From Strigops habroptila (Eukaryota; Chordata; Aves; Psittaciformes; Psittacidae), in assembly GCF_004027225.2 (NCBI RefSeq), contig NC_044282.2, forward strand, positions 48,018,576 to 48,082,575: a DNA stretch of 64,000 nucleotides, written 5' to 3'. Positions 58,201 to 64,000 of this stretch are shown one piece after another (the first letter of the stretch is position 1; each line of letters begins with the position of its first letter). The translations under genes and the position numbers were made by a program. The notes below the pieces were generated by a model. The model did not search any database. It saw nothing but the letters and a program-made list of their open reading frames with translations, and was not told where the DNA came from.

Positions 58201-61096
58201 ATCAGGATCTTAGTCTACCATTGATTTATCTCTCTAGCAACAGACTGGAGAACAATAGCTAAATCTCCATGGTTAACAACTCAAGCACTCTTAGACTCCT
58301 AAAAAATTGAAAGGTACAAGGAAATTGCTTTCTCTGAAGAAAGACTTCATACTTCTGGATCTTATATCTTAAGACTTGGCACATAAAACCTCATAATCCT
58401 TCCTCTACCAAGCCAGAGAGATTGAGACATGACTTGATGAAAGATGATAACCATCTCTGCAACAAAATCCACATAGCAAAAGACTTGCCTTAGTCCACCA
58501 AAGACTGGGGCGAGTAAGAGTTCAGACATCTAAATTAGACCTACTCAAGAAAGTAGTTAGCTTTGCTGTGAGTGGTTAGTAATTTGCATAGGAAGCTGCA
58601 CATTCTCTCTCAAGACTGAATGTGAGAGGAAGCTACAATTCAGTGATGCAGAAGCTCCACAGCACATGGTATGCAGACTGCACAGCATAGAATCATAGAA
58701 TAGTTAGGGTTGGAAAGAACCTTAAGATCATTTAGTTCCAACCCCCCTGCCATGGGCAGGGACACCTCACACTAAACCATGTGGCCCAAGGCTCTGTTCA
58801 ACCTGGTCTTGACCACCACCAGGGATGGAGCATTCACAACTTCCTTGGGCAACCCATTCCAGTGCCTCACCACCCTCACAGTAAAGAACTTCTTCCTTAT
58901 ATTGAATCTAAACTTCCTGTTTAAGTTTGAACCCATTACCCCTTGTCCTACCACTACAGTCCCTAAGGAAGAGTCCTTCCCCAGCATCCTTATAGACCCC
59001 CTTCAGATACTGGAAGGCAGCTATGAGGTCTCCACGCAGCCTGCTCTTCTCCAGGCTGAACAGCCCCAACTCTCTCAGCCTGTCTTCATATGGGAGGTGC
59101 TCCAGCCCTCTTATCACCCTCGTGGCCCTCCTCTGGACTCGCTCCAACAGCTCCATGTCCTTTTTATGTTGAGGACACCAGAACTGTATGCAGTACTCCA
59201 AGTGAGGTCTCATGAGAGCAGAGTAGAGGGGCAGGATCACCTCCTTTGACCTGCTGGTCACGCTTCTTTTGATGCAGCCCGGGATACAGTTGGCTTTCTG
59301 GGCTGCAAGCGCACACTGCCGGCTCATGTTCAGCTTCTCATCAACCAACAGCCCCAAGTCCTTCTCCATCACCTACACTTTATCAGTCCTGCTCAGGAAA
59401 AGCCAGTTTCATTTCAGCTATCCTGCAGGTGAGAGAAGCTGACAAAAATAACATCTTCCAGGTTACTCAACTACAGATCAGGTCTGAACTGCCGTGCTGC
59501 AGCCCATTACCCTATCCGTTGCACTAATTACCTCTTCTAACTGCTTCTTTTAGCCCCAGGACCCAACCTTTTTCTTCTGGTGTGATCCTATTTGGTTTAC
59601 ACCACCAGATTTACACATTAGATTAGCTGTCTCCATTCAGTATGCTTACACACAAACAGCACTTCATCGGCACTAATCAACTGACTTCCAAGGCAATCTG
59701 TGGCTGTCACAGCATGTTACAGTGACCTACAGTAGCAGCTGCCACTGGGGTAGAGTAAGAAAAGAAGGATGGAAAAGCTACTTGAATGTTACAGTCACTC
59801 TCAAGCAAGAAACTTTTCTTTAGGTGGAATGAGACCATTAAATTTAAATCAGCATATTTTAGCATCACCTAAAGAGATCTCTGGCAGAATCCATTCAGAA
59901 GCTGAACAGAGTTCCCTCAGCCATTTCTGTCACTTCAAATAGAGAAGTCCTAACTTACCTAAAAACACCTGCTGAAGAGAACCCACAAAAGAAAGCACAC
60001 AGTGAAGTTCACCTGCTTTTGTTTTGCCACTCATGAACCCGTGGCATAAATTTCCTTTCTACAGTGCAATACTCAAGGTTTAATTAATTTTTAGCAAATT
60101 AAAGGATAATTTTCCTACAAGCATCTAAGCCAGGAAAATGCACAGCTGTCCTTGATACTGAGGCAACAAACAAACAAAAGAAAACCCAAAACAGATAATC
60201 CAATTTCAAAAGTTGTCTTCTAATGTAAACAGATTAGATAAATAGGAAACTTGTTAAACCAACTAAGGCAGCTCCATGGTGGTATTACTAGTCCTCATCG
60301 ACAAGCCAAGTAGTAACTGAAGATCTGTGGGGGAAAACAAAAAAGCTTTTGCTATGGGATGACGATTCTGTGAATTTCCTCCTTAAAATACCCGCTCCTT
60401 CTGCAGCAGAGAGGCCCGACGAGGACTGCTTCACACGTTTATCGATTTATTTGGCACAGAAGCCCCGGCAGCAGGGGAAGGGGAAGAAAAAGCACAATTC
60501 CCCACGGACTCCTCTTTTTGTCTTCACTCATTGCTTTTTTGCTGCCCTTACAGCACCAGCTCCCACGTCAGGGCAGCCAAGCAAGTAAATATCACTGCTC
60601 AATGGAAACTAAAGCTTTTCTGTTTTCATTAGAGCGAGAGAAAAGCACCTTTTGTTTGTTATTTTGTTGCCGGGACCTTCAAACCATCTACCTGCGTTTC
60701 AGCAGCCCACCGAGCCACTAATAACCCACCCCCCGGGGGGCACAGCGGCCGGGACCGACAATAGCCCAAACGCGACAGCGGGCGCCACCCGCCCCGCTGC
60801 CGGCCACCACGGGGAGCGACCCGCACGGCGCAGAGGCCCCGCTCCTCCTCGAGCGGGAAACGGGCGCATGGCGGCTCCGCACTCGTGCCCAACAGCAGCC
60901 CAGCCCTCTCCGGTGCTGGGCCCGCGACGGGCCCGCACCCCGCGACGGGCCCCGAGAGGCCTGAACAGGGAGGCCGCGTCCCGCCGCCCCTCCGGCGGCC
61001 CCGTCCCGTCCCGTCCCGTCCCGTCCCGTCCCGTCAGCGGCCCCGCCGCGCGCGGCTCCTACCCCACCACAGGCGGCCCGCGGACCGCGCGCCCAT
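46142..61096 (-). CDS. PDIA6: PDIA6 (P5), ER protein disulfide isomerase A6
   Basis: This is an ER-lumen oxidoreductase that forms and rearranges disulfides; in mammals it partners BiP and attenuates IRE1/PERK signalling. The coding exons in gene order are 61063-61096, 57515-57656, 56239-56296, 55380-55506, 54755-54861, 53222-53355, 52711-52825, 51656-51796, 50405-50489, 50246-50318, 49019-49177, 46944-47040 and 46142-46210. They total 1341 nt (446 aa plus stop). The signal peptide covers roughly residues 1-24. Thioredoxin domain a has CGHC at 60-63 and GFPTIKIF with cis-Pro. A second a-type domain has CGHC at 196-199 and [12 protein letters not shown] redox-inactive b domain follows (about 287-400), then an acidic tail [18 protein letters not shown] ending in the KDEL retrieval signal at 443-446. 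Both active sites are intact. The start ATG at 61096 has a good context (gcagccATGG). Confidence 0.97.
46944..47040 (-). CDS. PDIA6: PDIA6 coding exon 12
   Basis: This exon encodes residues 393-424, including [20 protein letters not shown] and EPWDGKDGE. The acceptor is tttctcag and the donor gtaaga. Confidence 0.97.
49019..49177 (-). CDS. PDIA6: PDIA6 coding exon 11
   Basis: This exon encodes residues 340-391, including [20 protein letters not shown] and [20 protein letters not shown]. The acceptor is ctgaag and the donor gtatga. Confidence 0.97.
50246..50318 (-). CDS. PDIA6: PDIA6 coding exon 10
   Basis: This exon encodes [20 protein letters not shown] and KMW, residues 316-338. The borders are tgacag and gtaagt, and phases match both neighbours. 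Confidence 0.95.
50405..50489 (-). CDS. PDIA6: PDIA6 coding exon 9
   Basis: This exon encodes [20 protein letters not shown] and VLPHILDT, residues 287-314, at the start of the b domain. The acceptor is cttctag and the donor gtagac. Confidence 0.94.
51656..51796 (-). CDS. PDIA6: PDIA6 coding exon 8
   Basis: This exon encodes residues 240-286, including [20 protein letters not shown] and [15 protein letters not shown]. It carries the cis-Pro of the second thioredoxin domain and the start of the linker to the b domain. Confidence 0.97.
52711..52825 (-). CDS. PDIA6: PDIA6 coding exon 7
   Basis: This exon encodes residues 202-239, including [20 protein letters not shown] and [18 protein letters not shown]. 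The human form has LASRYG at the end. Confidence 0.97.
53222..53355 (-). CDS. PDIA6: PDIA6 coding exon 6 (second CGHC site)
   Basis: This exon encodes residues 157-200, including [20 protein letters not shown] and [12 protein letters not shown], ending in the second active site. The donor is gtaaat. Confidence 0.97.
53990..54687 (+). mobile_element. CR1 3' region, antisense to PDIA6
   Basis: Plus-strand CR1 with 'agggacctgggggtccaggt', 'gctcagctggaaagagagaa', 'tactgtgagggtggtcaaac', 'actggaataggttgcccc' and 'gttccttccaacttcaacta', ending in 'ttctgtga'. It has many in-frame stops. It lies in the intron after PDIA6 exon 5, ending 68 bp from that exon. Confidence 0.9.
54755..54861 (-). CDS. PDIA6: PDIA6 coding exon 5
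   Basis: This exon encodes residues 121-156, including [20 protein letters not shown] and [11 protein letters not shown], the glycine-serine linker between the thioredoxin domains. Confidence 0.97.
55380..55506 (-). CDS. PDIA6: PDIA6 coding exon 4
   Basis: This exon encodes residues 79-121, including [20 protein letters not shown] and [16 protein letters not shown] with the cis-proline loop of domain a. The donor is gtaaat. Confidence 0.97.
56239..56296 (-). CDS. PDIA6: PDIA6 coding exon 3 (first CGHC site)
   Basis: This exon encodes [19 protein letters not shown], residues 60-78. The CGHC is the first thioredoxin active site, and its Trp codon is split across the intron. The acceptor is taaaag and the donor gtaagt. 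Confidence 0.97.
57515..57656 (-). CDS. PDIA6: PDIA6 coding exon 2
   Basis: This exon encodes residues 12-59, including [20 protein letters not shown] and [11 protein letters not shown]. The acceptor is gttctag and the donor gtaaga. A second acceptor and in-frame ATG lie just upstream. Confidence 0.96.
58686..59375 (-). mobile_element. CR1 3' region, least-decayed copy, 5'-truncated
   Basis: The minus strand keeps a 154-codon open frame with CR1 ORF2 C-terminal blocks ([60 protein letters not shown]). The CR1 3' UTR follows and terminates at 'agaatcatagaatag'. It lacks the reverse-transcriptase core. It lies in PDIA6 intron 1, sense to the gene. Confidence 0.95.
60999..61034 (-). repeat. (GGGAC)7 pentanucleotide repeat, G-quadruplex-prone
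   Basis: Seven C runs on the plus strand at 5-base spacing give seven GGG runs on the PDIA6 coding strand, starting about 28 nt inside intron 1. Confidence 0.9.
61063..61096 (-). CDS. PDIA6: PDIA6 coding exon 1
   Basis: This exon encodes [11 protein letters not shown] plus the first base of G12. The donor is gtaggag. The phase joins exon 2 to give a signal peptide reading [13 protein letters not shown]. Exon 1 is not conserved with human (MALLVLG), so it is assigned by frame, context and CpG-island position. Confidence 0.85.
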
Positions 61097-61177
61097 GGCT
61101 GCCTCCCGCTCCTCAGGCCACTGCGACTGGAGCCTGCCCGCCCCGCCTCACCGCCCACGCGCCGCACGTCCCTCCGC

Positions 61178-61196
61178 CGTGGCCGCCGCCCATTGG
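61178..61196 (-). promoter_or_regulatory. ER stress response element (ERSE) of PDIA6
   Basis: On the minus strand it reads CCAAT, nine bases (GGGCGGCGG), then CCACG, which is a perfect CCAAT-N9-CCACG match. It lies about 80-100 bp upstream of the start codon. NF-Y and ATF6 bind such sites under ER stress. Confidence 0.85.
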
Positions 61197-61223
61197 CCTC
61201 CCCGGCGCTCGCGCACTGGGTAG

Positions 61224-61245
61224 CCAATGGGGGTCGGCCGCGTCA
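61224..61245 (+). promoter_or_regulatory. ERSE-like CCAAT site with overlapping UPRE-like box
   Basis: CCAAT at 61224-61228, nine bases, then CCGCG at 61238-61242: one mismatch from the ERSE. The minus strand of 61238-61245 reads TGACGCGG, one mismatch from the UPRE core TGACGTGG. Confidence 0.45.
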
Positions 61246-61286
61246 GCTGCTGCGGGGCGCGGGTGGGCGGAGCAGGCTCTGAGGGG

Positions 61287-61375
61287 CGAAGATGAGTGGT
61301 GGGGCCGGGAGTGGCAGGGTTGGGTCTGGGTGCCGGGCATGGGCGGGAGCTGCCGTGGGCAGGAGGGTGGCAGAG
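61287..61375 (+). other. Candidate first exon of a transcript divergent from PDIA6
   Basis: A plus-strand segment downstream of the outward-facing CCAAT box ends with a strong donor (cagag followed by gtgagtg) at 61375/61376. No partner exon or protein was recognised, so a noncoding or unstable upstream antisense RNA is the likeliest reading. Confidence 0.3.
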
Positions 61376-61499
61376 GTGAGTGCAGCCCTCGGGAAAGCGC
61401 GCTCAGCCTCCTTCTGGCGGCTTCCCAGGGTCCTGAGGCGCTGCCCGCCTCCCGGCGCTGGGGGTACCTGGGCCTGGGCTGGAACCCACGCGGGCCTAA

Positions 61500-64000
61500 A
61501 GGGAATAGGTCCTGTTTGGTACTCGAGCTTCCTTTGTGCTGCCTCTAAGCGCAAACAGCAATCTTCAGGACTTGGCAGCCTAAATGGTGCTGCTGTGAAA
61601 GCCAAGGCAGGCATCTAGATCTGAAAAATAAACTGTTTGCAAGTCAGAAGCGTGCATGTGAAAGTGGAGATTGGCCTGGCTGTGTCTGCTGCAGGCCAGG
61701 GAAATAATTACGGGGGAAGGGGGGGGCTGGTGCGTGCTGATACAAGCGCTGTTAAACCCCGGATAACCTGCTTGCACCCGGCAGAGACTTGGGAAGCTTG
61801 GATCCAGCGGCACAATGTATATATGGCTATTTAATATGAAAAATCAGCATCCCAGTTAAAAAGCTTCGGCAACAACTGATCAAAAGGCTGGTTGTTTCCG
61901 TCCCCTTCAATGATTGCATTGAGGGTACTAGAGGAGGGTACTAGAGCTTGGGGCTGTGCTGTTGGGTATAGATCCACCCAAAAGCTTTTGAATAGCTAAG
62001 ATTCAATGGTTAAGTGAGCTGTGAATTTTTTAGTGTAGGTAGTAGCTGGGCTTAATGTACCATTGAAATAATTTTCCAGCAGTGGGATCCACACCCATTG
62101 CTTAATGCTTAGAAATAGCACTTTTCAGTACGATTAAGTCCTGCTTTTTAAGAGTATGAAATTGCTAGCAAGGTAGTGAGGACAGGCAGCCATTTTCACT
62201 CTCAAGTTGTTTCAGAAATGGAGGAACAGGGGTACATGAATAAAAGGTTTAATCAGAATGGCTACAAAATAACCAACGTCTTCTCATTTCCATCCATAAG
62301 GGGAGCTGCTTTGCTGACCATCCTTCCCAAGGGAGTGGGTATTTCTCTTTAAGTTGCTCTCATGTTCCACCAGTATGATGAAAAAAGCAGACATGAGACC
62401 TTGGGACACTATTGAGCAGTTAGCATGACATTAACTCTAGGTGAAATCCTCAACACCAAAAATAATAAAAGGATAGTTTTATGGCAAGTAAATTGGCAGA
62501 GAAAATTAATAATTGGGGTGTGTGGCTAATAGAAGGAACTACATAGAGGTAGTGTGTTTCATTTTTCATCAGTGTCATGCAACAGCAAGTTGAATGGCTG
62601 TGGTTAACATTTCTATAGCACCAAGAAGGATGTGTTAAAGTACTTACTGCTGAGTAAGAAGCTTTTAATACAGATCTTTACTGACTCAGTAAATTCCTAC
62701 TGAGTTTCTACAGGAAATGATTCTACACCAGGAGCAATTAAATATTTTTATGTGTGTTCTGGAAATAAGCATAAGATAGTACTGATAAAACCTGCACCAA
62801 GACAAATACTAGTAGAGTGATAAATAATGATGAAAACAGAACAATACAGAGTATTTGATAAATAAGCTGCCTTCAGACAAAATGCATTAAGGGTTTTAAT
62901 GAGTTCACATAGGGCTTTACTATCTCAGTGAAGACAGTACTTGAATGGAGTCTCTGAAAGAAGGTTTAGGTGCTACTTCTCCATTGCAGCATGAACTTCT
63001 GTGGTGTTACTGGTGAAAAACCCTCACGTGACTCATGGCTACATAAAAAGGGGAATAATGGAAAGATACTTCACCTGCAGAGGTTAATGACACAAGTTAT
63101 TGAGTCTATATTTAAAAATGTACAGGTAATTGCAGGGACAGGATTAGAAGGGACTTTCAGATTTCCAAGGTCCGCACACTGATACAGCAGGGATTGTTCC
63201 GTATACAAGTCTGTGAGACCTCATGGGTGCCTGCAGGGAAGCTGGCTGATACAAATCCCACAATTGGTTACCAGAGAAAGGAAATACAGTGTTTGAAGAA
63301 CACTTGTACAGAACAGACTGTGAGAGGATTAATGTTATAAGTGTAAATGTGAGGAATATTCTTGTATTCCACATTCCAGGGATCTTCCCTGGTTCCTGCC
63401 CTGGCAGATGAGTAGGAGTATAACACACAGGGATTCCGGCTTTACAAGTACTTTCTGACTCCAAAACTCAGACATGGTTGAGTGTTCCTGGAATGCAGTT
63501 TACAGTAAAGCACGCTTCACCTGAAGGAGCATTTTTCATTTGTGTTACTAACATGTATTGAATCTTAGTGGCCTGTAATTACCAGAAGGCAGCAGGCAGA
63601 AGCTTTTACTGGAGACAGAAAAAACAGGGGAAGCCTTAAAGCTAGTAAAAAGTGGTGGGAATGAGCTTTGCTGCCTGGAACTTGGAGGTACCCCTAGGTC
63701 CATTTCTCTGTTTTCTTCAGCTTGACCAAGTTACTTGCAAATGTAGTAAGACTCAAACCTTCTAGCTGGAAGTATCTAACAAAGCTTGGCAGCACAGAAA
63801 CAGCATTTTCAGCAGCTAATAAAACATTTAGCGTCTTTGCGTCAGATGCACTAGAACATTCTGGATTAAAAGAAAAAAATACACAAAACCATTTCAACTA
63901 AACCAGTAAGTTTTTCAGGAAACAACATGATGCCTGGTGGGGAGGAGACCATACGTCAGACCACAGGATCCAGGTGACTAACATTACTACAGTTTGGCTT
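61500..64000. other. Flanking region upstream of PDIA6, no recognised gene
   Basis: Ordinary mixed-composition sequence. Six-frame reading shows only short frames without recognisable domains. No CR1 terminus or other repeat family was identified. Confidence 0.5.

Larger units (their letters stand above)
60700..61480. promoter_or_regulatory. CpG-island promoter of PDIA6
   Basis: A GC- and CpG-dense block surrounds PDIA6 exon 1 and extends upstream to about 61480. It contains two CCAAT boxes on opposite strands, at 61196-61192 (minus) and 61224-61228 (plus), each part of an ERSE-type site. Limits are by eye. Confidence 0.85.

Noticed and set aside
58779-59249. 156-codon plus-strand frame
   Set aside because: It is the antisense of the CR1 ORF2 tail at 58686-59375.
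60652-61548. 298-codon open frame on the plus strand across the PDIA6 promoter
   Set aside because: It is a GC-rich shadow: it crosses PDIA6 exon 1, the GGGAC repeat and the promoter, is dominated by Pro, Arg, Ala and Gly, and shows no domain.

Overview
This is eukaryotic nuclear DNA from a bird. The evidence is short GT-AG exons separated by introns of up to about 6 kb, three CpG-island promoters, and scattered CR1 non-LTR retrotransposon fragments. Several CR1 copies end in the ATTCTATGAT-type 3' terminus and the 'aaggtcccttccaaccc' block typical of avian CR1. The species cannot be fixed from the window. No operons, tRNA, rRNA or CRISPR arrays were seen.

Three protein-coding genes fill the window in the order NOL10 (minus), ATP6V1C2 (plus), PDIA6 (minus). 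The same three genes cluster at human 2p25.1. I rebuilt each coding sequence exon by exon, requiring GT-AG borders, matching phases and similarity to the remembered human protein. NOL10 (1-21331) is partial: coding exons 1-13 give 342 in-frame codons (1026 nt) and the rest lies beyond position 1. ATP6V1C2 has a likely 5' UTR exon in the CpG island near 26.1 kb and 12 coding exons from 27037 to 44390 (1149 nt, 382 aa plus stop). PDIA6 has 13 coding exons from 61096 down to 46142 (1341 nt, 446 aa plus stop), with two CGHC sites and a C-terminal KDEL.

Layout: 1-21.3 kb is NOL10 exons and introns, with CR1 fragments and a perfect 17-bp inverted repeat. 21.06-21.72 kb is the NOL10 CpG island. 21.8-25.9 kb is intergenic, with one CR1 3' end and an unassigned CpG-retaining small ORF. 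25.9-44.66 kb is ATP6V1C2. 44.66-45.74 kb is the gap between two convergent 3' ends. 45.74-61.1 kb is PDIA6. 61.1-61.48 kb is its promoter, with a perfect ER-stress element and a possible divergent transcript. 61.5-64 kb shows no recognisable gene.

The genes are not functionally linked. NOL10 is a nucleolar WD40 protein of ribosome biogenesis, ATP6V1C2 is a V-ATPase V1 subunit C isoform, and PDIA6 is an ER protein disulfide isomerase. I found no new multi-gene system. The more interesting points are the unfolded-protein-response promoter of PDIA6, a second in-frame signal-peptide start just upstream of PDIA6 exon 2, G-quadruplex-forming repeats just inside intron 1 of NOL10 and of PDIA6, a predicted upstream ORF on ATP6V1C2, and an unexplained small ORF between NOL10 and ATP6V1C2.
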